In this document: piece by piece, positions 49,939 through 59,106 of the stretch | Layout: the number at the start of each line of letters is the position of its first letter | Position numbering within the stretch: the first letter of the stretch is position 1 | DNA from: Halospina denitrificans | GTDB lineage: Bacteria; Pseudomonadota; Gammaproteobacteria; Pseudomonadales; Oleiphilaceae | DNA length: 64,000 nt | Assembly (NCBI RefSeq): GCF_004364635.1 | Contig: NZ_SOAX01000001.1 | Location: forward strand, 310,001-374,000 | Direction: 5' to 3' | Program-made: the position numbers and the translations under genes | Notes under the pieces: generated by a model | Databases searched by the model: none | What the model saw: only the letters and a program-made list of their open reading frames with translations | What the model was told of the DNA's origin: nothing

Positions 49939-52900
49939 TTGAGCGCTTCCTGTTCAATCGCCGTCTGCTGATCATGGTTGTTGGCCTGCTGATCGTATCG
50001 GGTCTGGCTGCCATTGAAACCCTGCCAAGGCTCGAGGACCCCCGGATCGTGGCCCGTAATGCCCGGGTTCTGACGGTCTATCCGGGGGCGGATCCGCAGC
50101 AGGTCGAAGCCCTGGTCAGCCGTATCCTGGAGGATGAAATCCGCACCCTGCCGGAAGTGAAGGTGGTCTCTTCAACCTCCCGGGAAGGCATCTCCAGCAT
50201 CGCCATCGAGCTCCAGGACAGTGTGACCCGGGTTGAGCCGGTCTGGAGCCGGGTCCGTGACAGGATCTCCGAGGCGCGTTCGGATCTGCCGGACGAGGTT
50301 TCCCGGCCTCGCCTGATCGATGATCGCTTCTATGCGTTCTCCATGGTTATTGCCCTGACCCGTACCGATGAAGGCAGCAGCCACAATGTGCTGGCCCGCT
50401 ACGCGGATCGCCTGGAGGAGCGCTACCGCGCCATGCCGGGAACGGATTACACCAACCAGTTCGGGCGTGCCGAGGAGGTTATCCAGCTGGACGTGGAACC
50501 GGCTGAGCTGGCGCAGATGGGACTTTCCGCCGCGGATCTGGCCAGGCGCGTTCAGGGCGCCGATGCAAGGCGGCCCGCGGGTGTGCTCGATAACGGGGGC
50601 TCCCGAAGGGCCGTGGAAATCGCCGGGGCCTTCGGGGACCTTGAGCGGGTGCGTGACGTTACCATCAGGATCGGCAACGGGCAGCGCGTTCGGGTTGGTG
50701 ACATTGCCGAAGTGCGTCGCAGTGTGGCCGACCCGCCGGATCAGCGAGCGCTTCTCAATGGGGAAGAGACCATCCTGCTCGGGGTGCGCATGGCCGGCGG
50801 GGGACGAATTGACGCCTGGTCCGAACAGGCACGCCAGGTCCTGGAGGAATTCGAGGCCACCATGCCCCGGGATCTGGACGCCCGGGTGGTTTTTGACCAG
50901 AGCGGCTATACACAGCAGCGCCTCGAGAGCGTGGTGGGCAATCTGCTCCTCGGCCTGGTCATCGTCGTGAGCCTGCTGTTCCTGACCCTGGGGTGGCGCG
51001 GCGCGCTGGCGGTTGGCGTGGCCATTCCGGCAACCATGCTCCTGGTCATGAGCCTGTTCCGCATTGTTGGTGTCAACGTTCACCAGATCAGCATTACCGG
51101 CATTATCGTCGCCATCGGCCTGATTGTGGACAACGCCATTGTCATTACCAACGCCCTGCGTGAGCGCCTGGGTATGGGGGAATCCCATGTCGAGGCGGTC
51201 CGTCACACCCTGCGCCATTTCGCCGCTCCATTGCTTGCCAGCACCCTGACCACCATTCTTGCTTTCATGCCAATTGTGCTGATGCCTGGGAGTGCCGGGG
51301 AATTCGTGGGGCCTCTGGCCATTGCCGTCATACTGGCGCTGATCAGTTCCTACCTGGTAGCCATGCTCATGATCCCGGCCATCAGCCCCCTGATGCTCAC
51401 GCGGCCAACGCCCTCACGAACGCCGGGACCCGGCCGGGTGATTCGGAGACTCCAATCGCTGGTGAGTCTGGCTCTGCGCCGACCGGTGACCGCGATTCTG
51501 CTGACCGTGTTGCTGCCGATCCTCGGCGCTGGCCTGCTGCCGACAATGCCAATCAGCTTCTTCCCCGCCGCGGACCGGGACCAGTTCCAGGTGCAGGTTC
51601 GATTGCCTCCCGGGGCGTCGGTTGAGCGCACGCACGAGGTGGCTCGGACGATGACGAGGGTCATCCGCGCTGACGACGATGTGGAGAACGTGTGGTTTGT
51701 CGCGGGGAACAACGCACCCATGGTCTACTACAACCTGATCCCCCGTGATGACAACAACCCGGCCTTTGCCCAGGCCATTGTCGATACCCGCTCCGCCTCG
51801 GTGACCACCTCGGTGATCGAACGGCTCCAGGACCGACTGGATCGAGAGTTTCCCGGTGCCCAGACTATTGTCCGCCGCTACGAACAGGGGCCGCCGGTTG
51901 CCGCTCCACTGGAGCTCAGGCTCTACGGGCCGGACCTCCCCGTGCTGGCGGATCTGGGCAATCGGATTGCCGCCCTCATGCATGGATTGCCTGAAGTGAC
52001 CCACGTACAGACCCTCGTCGCCAGGGATCGCCCAAAACTGCGCCTGGAGCCGGACCAGGAAGAGATTGCTGCACTCGGGCTGAGCGGCGAACAGGTGGCT
52101 GGACAGCTGGATGCCCTGGTCAGTGGCCGGCAAGGGGGTTTCATGCTTGAGGAAACCGAACAGATGCCGGTACAGATCCGGTATCCCGAGTCGTGGCGCC
52201 AGGACCCGGGCACACTGGCCGGGGCCCTGATCCAGGGCGATACCGGCGTGGGCGGCGTGCCCGTCGGAGCCATCGCCAGCCAGGCGCTCATACCCTCCTG
52301 GCGGTCCATTCGCCGCCGGCAGGGCGAACGTGTACAGGTGATCCGCGGCTACCTTGAAGTGGGAGAGCTGGCGCCGGATGTCATGCGCAACCTGGACGCA
52401 ACCCTGGAAGAAGAGCTCTCGCTGCCTCCGGGGTACCGGCTGGAGACCGGAGGCGAGGCCGAGGAACGCAACGAGGCCGTCACGCGTCTGCTCAGTTTCG
52501 TGGCGATCCTGATCCTGCTGATGTTCGCCACCGTCGCCCTGACGTTCAACTCCTTCCGCCGCGCCTTCATCGTCTTCTTCAGCGGCGCCCAGGCGTTCGG
52601 GCTGGGACTGTTGGCCCTGGCAATAACAGGCCAGGCCTTCGGCTTCATCATCATCGTCGGCATCATGGGCCTGGTCGGCGTCGCCATCAACGCCACCATC
52701 ATCATGCTCGCCGCCCTGGATGAAGATGATCAGGCCCGTAGCGGCAGTATCGGCGCCATGGTCGATGTGATCACCGGCCCGACCTTCCGCCACATCGGCT
52801 CCACCACCCTCACCACCTTCGGCGGCCTGATCCCCCTCATGATCGCCGGCGGCACCCTCTGGCCCCCATTCGCCCAGACCTTCGGCTTCGGCCTCCTCCT

Positions 52901-52982
52901 GGCCACGGTAATCGCCCTAGTGGTGACGCCAGCGGCGTACAGGCTACTTTGTGCAGAAGGTAAGAAAGGAGAGGTGCAGTAG
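49935..52982 (+). CDS. RND efflux permease (second system)
   Basis: A 1015-residue RND exporter with the N-terminal RFLFNRRLLIMVVGLLIVSG helix and a helix-4 region GLIVDNAIVITNALRERL, where the second aspartate of the usual VDD pair is Asn. The C-terminal half has GFIIIVGIMGLVGVAINATII. It differs clearly from the first RND protein in this proton-relay position, which puts it in a different subgroup of the AcrB/MdtF-like superfamily. Starts with GTG overlapping the adaptor stop. Confidence 0.92.
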   Translation: MIERFLFNRRLLIMVVGLLIVSGLAAIETLPRLEDPRIVARNARVLTVYPGADPQQVEALVSRILEDEIRTLPEVKVVSSTSREGISSIAIELQDSVTRVEPVWSRVRDRISEARSDLPDEVSRPRLIDDRFYAFSMVIALTRTDEGSSHNVLARYADRLEERYRAMPGTDYTNQFGRAEEVIQLDVEPAELAQMGLSAADLARRVQGADARRPAGVLDNGGSRRAVEIAGAFGDLERVRDVTIRIGNGQRVRVGDIAEVRRSVADPPDQRALLNGEETILLGVRMAGGGRIDAWSEQARQVLEEFEATMPRDLDARVVFDQSGYTQQRLESVVGNLLLGLVIVVSLLFLTLGWRGALAVGVAIPATMLLVMSLFRIVGVNVHQISITGIIVAIGLIVDNAIVITNALRERLGMGESHVEAVRHTLRHFAAPLLASTLTTILAFMPIVLMPGSAGEFVGPLAIAVILALISSYLVAMLMIPAISPLMLTRPTPSRTPGPGRVIRRLQSLVSLALRRPVTAILLTVLLPILGAGLLPTMPISFFPAADRDQFQVQVRLPPGASVERTHEVARTMTRVIRADDDVENVWFVAGNNAPMVYYNLIPRDDNNPAFAQAIVDTRSASVTTSVIERLQDRLDREFPGAQTIVRRYEQGPPVAAPLELRLYGPDLPVLADLGNRIAALMHGLPEVTHVQTLVARDRPKLRLEPDQEEIAALGLSGEQVAGQLDALVSGRQGGFMLEETEQMPVQIRYPESWRQDPGTLAGALIQGDTGVGGVPVGAIASQALIPSWRSIRRRQGERVQVIRGYLEVGELAPDVMRNLDATLEEELSLPPGYRLETGGEAEERNEAVTRLLSFVAILILLMFATVALTFNSFRRAFIVFFSGAQAFGLGLLALAITGQAFGFIIIVGIMGLVGVAINATIIMLAALDEDDQARSGSIGAMVDVITGPTFRHIGSTTLTTFGGLIPLMIAGGTLWPPFAQTFGFGLLLATVIALVVTPAAYRLLCAEGKKGEVQ

Positions 52983-52992
52983 CTGCCAGGTA

Positions 52993-53117
52993 GGTTGAAA
53001 GAGGCATGGGGGGAGCGCTTTCCGGGAATGTCCGGAGCCATGGATGGCGGAGGCAAGCGTACAGGGATGTATTCACAGCGGTTCCCGGAAAGCGCTCCCC
53101 CCATGCCTCTTTCAACC
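52993..53117. repeat. 36-bp perfect inverted repeat element (125 bp)
   Basis: Left arm 52993-53028 and right arm 53082-53117 are exact reverse complements over 36 bases, separated by a 53-base centre that contains the small palindrome GCCATGGATGGC and the string CAGGGATGTATTCACAGCG. The arm begins GGTTGAAAGAGGCATGG and ends GCGCTTTCCGGGAA. The centre wording resembles dispersed intergenic repeats of other gammaproteobacteria as I recall them. It has no open reading frame, so it is probably a MITE- or REP-like non-autonomous element, and its RNA would form a very long hairpin between the RND and proX genes. Confidence 0.8.
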
Positions 53118-53142
53118 GGGCGGATGCTGTAAATACGAACGC

Positions 53143-53171
53143 AAAAAAAGGGGCTCCGAAGAGCCCCTTTT
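53143..53171 (-). terminator. Intrinsic terminator of the proVWX operon
   Basis: Read on the minus strand: GGGGCTC-TTCG-GAGCCCC followed by seven T. It is a 7-bp GC stem with a UUCG tetraloop and U-tract, 23 bases past the proX stop. On the plus strand the same hairpin is followed by TTTT, so it may serve the RND operon too. Confidence 0.9.
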
Positions 53172-53193
53172 CATACATCAGTGAAATCGTCGC

Positions 53194-54231
53194 TTACTTG
53201 GCCGCCTCGCGAGCCGCCTTCAGCCACTTGTCCACCTTATCCTGGTTTTCCTCAATCCACTTACGAGCAAGCGGCTGGACCTCGCTGTCATCCAGATCCT
53301 CATCGCTCATCTTGCCATCGACCTGGCTGATCCACTTCAGCGGAATCTCAGCCTGCTTGAACAGCTCCTTGGCAGCCGGATTCTCCTCCAGGAACTTGTT
53401 GTTCGCAGCAACCTGGATGTCAGCCGCAACAAAGCCCATCTCGATGGGATCGGTGACAGCGCCGTCAATGCCGGAAGCCTTCTCGTTCTCGTCCTCGACA
53501 ATGCCGGGCGCATTGATCCAGCTAACGTCCTCACCCGGTACCAGCTTCAGGATCCACGCGCTGGGGCCCCAGGTCATATAGAGTGTCGGGTTGCCTTCCT
53601 CGATCTGCGACAGTGCCTCTGTGAAGTTGGCGGAATAGCCCGCGTCCACGTGATCAATGCGATCGCCAAGCTCAAACTTGTCGATCATGGCATTGATGCC
53701 TTCGTGGCAACCCCATCCGGGCGGGCACCCATAGAGCTCGGCCTTGCCATCATCATCGTGGTCAAAGGCATTGCGGACTTCCTCGCGATCCGCGATGTCC
53801 ATGATGCCTTCGATGTCATATTTCTCGATGGCCTCGTTGTTTACCAGATAGCCCTGGAGGCCACAGCCGCTGCACAGCGGATCAAAGATGGTGATGGTGT
53901 CATCCGCATTGTCCGGAAGCTGGGGATCATGCAGAGGGAACCAGCCGTTGGGCCAGTAGTCCACATCGCCCTCGGACATGGCCAGGTAGGCCACCGGGTT
54001 CTGCAGTGACATCGGGTCTTCCACCTCGTAGCCGAGATCGCTCAGCAGCTCGATGTAGACCCAGCTTACCGGGATGGCCGATGTCCAGGTTGCTACAGCC
54101 GGCTGGACGGTAACGCCCTTGCCGGGCTTGTGGTTGTCCGCATGGGCACTGCCGACAGCGAGTGCCGCAATGAACGCGAGGGCCAGGGTCTTCAGGGAAG
54201 CCCCGTTACCCTTGAGTTTCAGGCTAGTCAT
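53194..54231 (-). CDS. proX: Glycine betaine/proline ABC transporter substrate-binding protein
   Basis: A 345-residue periplasmic binding protein (signal peptide ending VGSAHA, about residue 31) of the ProX type. Tryptophans in QPAVATWTSAIPVSW (about 42-56) and DYWPNGWFPLHDPQLP (about 93-110) form the aromatic box for quaternary amines. An insert with DHDDDGKAELYGCPPGWGC has calcium-loop-like acidic residues and a possible disulphide, common in marine members. It is the last gene of proV-proW-proX. Confidence 0.92.
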   Translation of the reverse strand: MTSLKLKGNGASLKTLALAFIAALAVGSAHADNHKPGKGVTVQPAVATWTSAIPVSWVYIELLSDLGYEVEDPMSLQNPVAYLAMSEGDVDYWPNGWFPLHDPQLPDNADDTITIFDPLCSGCGLQGYLVNNEAIEKYDIEGIMDIADREEVRNAFDHDDDGKAELYGCPPGWGCHEGINAMIDKFELGDRIDHVDAGYSANFTEALSQIEEGNPTLYMTWGPSAWILKLVPGEDVSWINAPGIVEDENEKASGIDGAVTDPIEMGFVAADIQVAANNKFLEENPAAKELFKQAEIPLKWISQVDGKMSDEDLDDSEVQPLARKWIEENQDKVDKWLKAAREAAK

Positions 54232-54255
54232 GACATTTTCCTCCGTTTTTCAGGC

Positions 54256-54309
54256 GCCGGCTCATGCCGGCTTGTGACTGTGCCAATAGACGACCCCGAA
54301 AGGGGCCGT
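54256..54309 (-). promoter_or_regulatory. Two intercistronic hairpins between proW and proX
   Basis: CGGCCCC-TTTC-GGGGTCG-type stem at 54290-54309 and GCCGGC-ATGA-GCCGGC at 54256-54271 lie between the proW stop and proX start. No U-tract follows. Such stems commonly stabilise or process mRNA so that the binding protein is made in excess. Confidence 0.6.
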
Positions 54310-54329
54310 TATCCCTACACAGATGGTTT

Positions 54330-55232
54330 TTATTCGTCGCCGCCTGCCCGGTTTCCCGGTGCCTTATCACCCAGGCCCTGGGTGATACGGTCGAGAACCA
54401 TGGCCAGCAGAACAATGCCGAGACCACCGACAAAGGCCTGCCCGATATCCAGTCGGTTGAGACCCTGGAAGACCTCCAGGCCCAGACCGCCGGCCCCGAT
54501 AATGGCGGCGATCACAACCATGGACAGGGCCAGCATAATCGTCTGGTTAAGCCCCGCCATGATGGTGGGCAGGGCCAGGGGCACCTGCACCTTCCACAGA
54601 ATCTGCCGGGGCGTTGAACCGAATGCGGTCGCCGCCTCCGTGTACTGGCCCGGAACCTGTCGAATACCCAGGTTGGTCAGGCGGATGGTCGGTGGCATTG
54701 CGAAAATAATGGTTGCAATCAGCCCGGGCACATTGCCGATGCTGAACAGCATCACCGCCGGTACCAGGTACACGAAGGGTGGTGTTGTCTGCATGATGTC
54801 GAGTATGGGGCGCAGGATTGTATAGGTGAGATCCTTGCGCGAGCACAGGATGCCAATGGGGATGCCGATCACCAGGCAGAAGAGCACGGCGGTGATGACC
54901 AGTGACAGAGTCACCATCAGGCCGTCCCACAGGCCCATGAAGCCGATAATCGTAAAGGCGATGATCGCGAAAAGACCCACTTTCCAGGAGGCGGAGCGCC
55001 AGCCAATGACGAAGAGCACCGCCAGGAAGATCAATGGAGGCGTGGACGTCAGAAGCCACTGAACCGACTCCATGACCGCCTTAACGGGTGGACTCACATA
55101 GGTCCTGAAGAAGCTGCGGAAGGTATCAACCAGCCAGTTCACAAACTGGGTGACCCATTCCTCGATAGGGATGTTGAACAGCTCGAACGGATCGCTGAGA
55201 AAACCGCCAAGCATTGGAATCAGATCATTCAT
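54330..55232 (-). CDS. proW: Glycine betaine/proline ABC transporter permease
   Basis: A 300-residue inner-membrane permease with an N-terminal amphipathic segment and about six membrane helices in the second two-thirds (LLTSTPPLIFLAVLFVIGWR, SLVITAVLFCLVIGIPIGI and others). The EAA loop reads TEAATAFGSTPRQILWKVQVPLALP (about residues 195-220), the coupling site to ProV. It imports quaternary-amine osmoprotectants. The start lies 11 bases after the proV stop. Confidence 0.92.
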   Translation of the reverse strand: MNDLIPMLGGFLSDPFELFNIPIEEWVTQFVNWLVDTFRSFFRTYVSPPVKAVMESVQWLLTSTPPLIFLAVLFVIGWRSASWKVGLFAIIAFTIIGFMGLWDGLMVTLSLVITAVLFCLVIGIPIGILCSRKDLTYTILRPILDIMQTTPPFVYLVPAVMLFSIGNVPGLIATIIFAMPPTIRLTNLGIRQVPGQYTEAATAFGSTPRQILWKVQVPLALPTIMAGLNQTIMLALSMVVIAAIIGAGGLGLEVFQGLNRLDIGQAFVGGLGIVLLAMVLDRITQGLGDKAPGNRAGGDE

Positions 55233-55243
55233 GATAGGGGCCC

Positions 55244-56470
55244 TCAGTCGTCCTGCGCGTAACCGCGCTTCTCGAGAATTCCGTTGATCAGTTCGGGCTC
55301 GTCAATCACGCCCGTCATGCGGCCTTCGCTGTCGTTCACTACGACAGGCAGTTCGGAATAGGCGCGCCCTCTCATGACCTGCTTCAGGATCGTGTCCTCC
55401 TGGCAGTAGACCGCGGCATCGGTATGGCGTGCCGGGGCGTTGTCCGCCTCATTGATGCAGGTCTCGAGTGCGTGGATTGACACGTTGTTGCCCTCAAAGG
55501 TCATCCGCTTCAGCTTGCCGTCCTTATCAACGCCAAACCGGATTTCCGGGTAGCCCTTGCGGTGCCAGTATGTGACGTCCTGCTCTTCGCCGCTCGCCTC
55601 AAAGTGCCTGTCCTTGAATGGCAGGGCTACGGTGCTCGCCGTGATGACGCCGGTTGGGTCGGCGTGTTCCACGAAATTTGCGACATACTCCGTCTTCGGA
55701 TTGACCAGAATCTCTTCCGGGTTACCGATCTGAACGATCTCACCCGCCTCCATGATGGCAATGTGATCGCCAATGCGCATGGCTTCATCGAGGTCGTGGG
55801 TGATAAAGAGGATGGTGCGGTCCAGTTCGCGCTGGATCTTGATGAGCTCATCCTGCATCTGGACCTTGATCAGCGGATCGAGTGCGGAGAAGGGTTCGTC
55901 CATTAACAGGATTTTGGCCTCGGTGGCCACGGCCCGCGCAAGACCGACCCGCTGCTGCATGCCGCCGGAAAGCTCGTTGGGGTAATGGTCGCCCCAGCCG
56001 CCCAGACCCACCATCTCCAGGTATTTCTTACCAAGTTCTTCGCGCTCGGCCTTATCCCGGCCCTGCACTTCAAGGCCGTAGACCACGTTCGATAGAACGG
56101 TCCGGTGGGGAAAGAGGGCAAAATGCTGGAAAACCATGCTCATGCGCGACGAACGCATCTGTCGGAGCGTCTGCTCGTCCATCGATGCGATATCCTGGTC
56201 ACCGAACTCCGGGTCATCCAGGATGATCTTGCCGTAGGTGGGTTCAATCAGGCGGTTGATGCAGCGAATCAGAGTGGACTTGCCACTTCCCGAAAGGCCC
56301 ATTATGACGAAGACTTCGCCTGCCCCTACCTGAAAACTGGCATTGTTGACGCCCACCACGTGGCCGGTTTCGGCCTGGATTTCGTCTTTGGTCTTGCCCT
56401 GTTTCAATAAGGGCGGCACCGAATCCGGGTCGGGTCCAAATATCTTGGTAACGCCTTCAGCCCGTATCAC
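55244..56470 (-). CDS. proV: Glycine betaine/proline ABC transporter ATP-binding protein
   Basis: A 408-residue ATPase with Walker A GLSGSGKSTL (about residues 58-67), signature LSGGMQQRVGLARA, Walker B ILLMDEPFSALDP, and a C-terminal CBS-type tail (about 280-400) that senses ionic strength in related OpuA/ProV proteins. Start is GTG at 56470 with GGAG ten bases upstream. First gene of the operon; high osmolarity induction is expected from family knowledge. Confidence 0.93.
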   Translation of the reverse strand: MIRAEGVTKIFGPDPDSVPPLLKQGKTKDEIQAETGHVVGVNNASFQVGAGEVFVIMGLSGSGKSTLIRCINRLIEPTYGKIILDDPEFGDQDIASMDEQTLRQMRSSRMSMVFQHFALFPHRTVLSNVVYGLEVQGRDKAEREELGKKYLEMVGLGGWGDHYPNELSGGMQQRVGLARAVATEAKILLMDEPFSALDPLIKVQMQDELIKIQRELDRTILFITHDLDEAMRIGDHIAIMEAGEIVQIGNPEEILVNPKTEYVANFVEHADPTGVITASTVALPFKDRHFEASGEEQDVTYWHRKGYPEIRFGVDKDGKLKRMTFEGNNVSIHALETCINEADNAPARHTDAAVYCQEDTILKQVMRGRAYSELPVVVNDSEGRMTGVIDEPELINGILEKRGYAQDD

Positions 56471-56687
56471 TGCAATAACACTCCATCGGTTATTCGATCA
56501 TGACGCCATCAGGGACCGGATTAAACGCCGGTAATGCCTCGTCTCCGGTATACGAACCTATAATCATTCCTGGCGCAGGTCAAACAACATCCTGAGTGCC
56601 AAAGGACTTTCAGTGCGCTGACACGGCTTGTGTCCAATGCTATAAAGGGCCCGGAACGCCGGCGGGTAAAGCTAGGGAGAGGAATAA

Positions 56688-57344
56688 ATGCCAGATGACT
56701 TCGAGGTCCTCAAGGCCCGGCACAGAACGATACGGGAGCAGCTCCCGGACTCCCTGGATCTGCGGGTTCATCGTGCGTTGAGCTGGCTGAACCGCTCGGA
56801 GCAGTGTGCGGATGATGACGGTCGCTTCGTCTTCCTGTGGATTGCCTTCAATGCCGTCTATGCCCAGGAAATGAGGGCTGAGACGCCCATGCCGGAACAG
56901 CGGGTCCTGCGTGATTTTCTCGAGAAGCTCGTCCAGCTGGATCGCGATGGGCAGCTCTCCGCGGTGGTCTGGACCGAGTTTCCCAACGCCATTCGCCTTC
57001 TGCTCAATAACCAGTATGTCTTCCAGCCCTATTGGGACTGCCAGAACGGTGTCAGGCCAAGGGGCGAGTGGCACGGGCTGTTTGAGCGCGCCAAGGTAAC
57101 GGCATCCCGGGCCCTGGGTTCCAACGATACGACCCGGGTTCTGGGGGAGGTTTTCTCAAGACTTTACACTCTGCGCAACCAGATCATGCATGGCGGCTCC
57201 ACCTGGAACAGCTCCATCAACCGGGAACAGGTGCGCGATGGCGCCAATATCCTGGGCCAGCTTGTGCCGGTGATCATTGCCATTCTCATGGCCCATCCGG
57301 AGGCGGATTGGGGGGATCCCTGCTACCCGGTGGTTGCTAACTGA
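56688..57344 (+). CDS. Apea-like HEPN-domain protein
   Basis: A 218-residue protein. The region FVFLWIAFNAVYAQE (about residues 48-62) and the motif LRNQIMHGG (about 163-171, fitting RX4H) point to a HEPN domain of the Apea/DUF-type group. HEPN domains are often metal-independent RNases in toxin-antitoxin, CRISPR or abortive-infection contexts, but single HEPN proteins of this type are also found alone. No antitoxin such as MNT lies nearby. AGGGAGAGGA precedes the ATG. It converges and overlaps by eight bases with the next gene. Confidence 0.75.
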   Translation: MPDDFEVLKARHRTIREQLPDSLDLRVHRALSWLNRSEQCADDDGRFVFLWIAFNAVYAQEMRAETPMPEQRVLRDFLEKLVQLDRDGQLSAVVWTEFPNAIRLLLNNQYVFQPYWDCQNGVRPRGEWHGLFERAKVTASRALGSNDTTRVLGEVFSRLYTLRNQIMHGGSTWNSSINREQVRDGANILGQLVPVIIAILMAHPEADWGDPCYPVVAN

Positions 57345-57975
57345 TCAGGCGACGAACCCGGCGCTGCAGTTCCGGCAGAAGCTCCTCGCCAAACCAGGGA
57401 TTGCGGCGCAGCCAGGCGTTGTTGCGCCAGGAGGGGTGAGGCATGGGCAGCACGGCCGGATGCCGATCTTCCTCCAGAATATCCCGCCAGTTTGCCACTG
57501 TCGCCGTCAGCGTTTTTCTGCGGTGACGTTCCGGCAGGTGGTAGCGCTGGGAATACTGCCCAATCACCAGAATCAGCTCCAGGTCTGGCAAGGCGGCGAA
57601 GAGCTCCTCGTGCCAGGTTTCGGCGCACTCCCGTCGTGGTGGAAGGTCGCCACCCTTGGCATCATAGCCGGGGAAACAGAAGCCCATGGGGATAATGGCA
57701 AAACGCTCGGGATCATAGAACTCTGTTTCAGTCACATCCAGCCATTCCCTTAGCCGTACGCCCGAGGGGTCATAGAAGGGCAGGCCTTTCTGGTGCGCCT
57801 TGTTACCCGGAGCCTGGCTGGCAATGCAGATCCGGGCTCCCCGGCCGGCCTGCAGGACCGGTCTGGGTTCATGGGGCAGCGGACCGCCGTACCGCGGGCA
57901 GTCACGACAGATCCGGCAGGCCCGAACGCGCCGCATCAGCTCGTCGAAACGCGTCTGCGTGTTAATGCGCTCCAT
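57337..57975 (-). CDS. Iron-sulphur uracil-DNA glycosylase family protein
   Basis: A 212-residue protein of the UDG superfamily. Four cysteines (VRACRICRDC near residues 9-18 and MGFCFPG... RREC about 97-116) look like a 4Fe-4S cluster site. ICIASQAPGNKAHQKGLPFYD occupies the position of the usual GEAPG motif but has Ser-Gln in place of Gly-Glu, and PMPHPSWRNN (about 184-193) is the second active-site loop. It may be a divergent family 4/5-like glycosylase that removes uracil or other damaged bases. ATG at 57975 chosen over an upstream TTG. Confidence 0.78.
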   Translation of the reverse strand: MERINTQTRFDELMRRVRACRICRDCPRYGGPLPHEPRPVLQAGRGARICIASQAPGNKAHQKGLPFYDPSGVRLREWLDVTETEFYDPERFAIIPMGFCFPGYDAKGGDLPPRRECAETWHEELFAALPDLELILVIGQYSQRYHLPERHRRKTLTATVANWRDILEEDRHPAVLPMPHPSWRNNAWLRRNPWFGEELLPELQRRVRRLIS

Positions 57976-58074
57976 CTTCTCGTCTCTGGACAGATGCAAT
58001 CGGTGGCGGTAGCCTTCACACTACTGCATTTGCTTCACAGGACGGAACCTGATTCAGACTTAAGGAGAGAGTTC

Positions 58075-59097
58075 ATGCCCGAGATCCGCTTTTCCCGTAG
58101 ACAGACCACCATCAACGAGCTTATCGGTGATGATCCGCGAACCGTTGACATGTTCTGTCACGTCAATGGCATTGGAAAGCATGACCGGATACGACCCGGT
58201 CGCGTCTATTCGCTGGATGTGCACGATCCCCAGACGAAAAGTATCGTAGCTCACCTGAACAGCCTTCCCCAGGATAAGCGTAATACGCTGGCGCGTGGCG
58301 CGGGCGATATGGGGGAGGATCTGCACGCTCTGTCTGCCTTTGCCGAGGAGAACCTCAGTTCCGATAAGCTGCAGCTGATCAACAATTTTGTGGATGCTGG
58401 CAGCGGGATAGCTGCAGCCCGCCTGAATAATTTTCAGAAAGTGGTAGCCGAGTATCAGAGGGCGCTCCTGGAGTTGAGGGAAGGAGCAAAAACTGCGCAC
58501 GGGCCCGGTAGGGGAGCAAGAATCCATAAAATGAAGCAGAACGCCCGCCTCGCTTTCCAGAAACTGGAAAGCCAGTACCAGCTGGAGTTGAGCCGTTTTG
58601 CCCCCGAAGCTTTGCGCGCAAAGAATCGAGGTAACGCCCTGAGTAACGCTGAGCGAGGGATAACGCTGGCGAGTCGTGATGCCAGCTCTGGAAAGGTTGA
58701 TCCCAGGATCAAGGTTGCCGATGTCACCCAGGCGAGCAGGATGGCTTCAATTTCAAAAGTCCTGAACAATCTTGGTCGTGCAGCGGTGACACTGGATGGC
58801 GGTGCGCGGATCTATGGAGTAACTCAGACCCGGGAAGAAGGGGGTGATTGGTTGCGCGAAAGCTCTGTGCAGATGACGGGGTTTGGTCTTGCCGGTGCAG
58901 GCGCAGGTATAGCCGGTAAGGCGGTATTTGTTGGAGGTTCTGCCATAGCAGCAAGTGCTGGATTGATGATGGCAGGGCCGGTCGGATGGGCCGCACTTGG
59001 TGTTGTGTTTTGTGTCAGTGCCGCAGTGGGACTTGGAGTTGGCTATTATCTGGATCAACTGGGACAAGATTTTGCTTCTTGGTTGTGGGAGTTATAG
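58075..59097 (+). CDS. Candidate pore-forming effector: LysM-like N-terminus plus glycine-zipper hydrophobic C-terminus
   Basis: A 340-residue protein not recognised as a named family. Residues 11-50 (TTINELIGDDPRTVDMFCHV, then NGIGKHDRIRPGRVYSL) resemble a LysM cell-wall-binding repeat. A helical charged middle (about 80-190) follows, then from about 268 to 325 a long glycine/alanine-rich hydrophobic stretch (GFGLAGAGAGIAGKAVFVGG, AGLMMAGPVGWAALGVV), like the membrane hairpin of colicin-type or T6SS pore-formers. The gene has AAGGAGAGAG upstream, and its stop overlaps the ribosome-binding site of a small membrane-protein gene. GC content falls toward the 3' end. Confidence 0.6.
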   Translation: MPEIRFSRRQTTINELIGDDPRTVDMFCHVNGIGKHDRIRPGRVYSLDVHDPQTKSIVAHLNSLPQDKRNTLARGAGDMGEDLHALSAFAEENLSSDKLQLINNFVDAGSGIAAARLNNFQKVVAEYQRALLELREGAKTAHGPGRGARIHKMKQNARLAFQKLESQYQLELSRFAPEALRAKNRGNALSNAERGITLASRDASSGKVDPRIKVADVTQASRMASISKVLNNLGRAAVTLDGGARIYGVTQTREEGGDWLRESSVQMTGFGLAGAGAGIAGKAVFVGGSAIAASAGLMMAGPVGWAALGVVFCVSAAVGLGVGYYLDQLGQDFASWLWEL

Positions 59098-59106
59098 GAG
59101 AGAACG

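Noticed and set aside
51414-52793. Minus-strand frame of 459 codons
   Set aside because: Antisense to the second RND permease; composition is that of a codon shadow.
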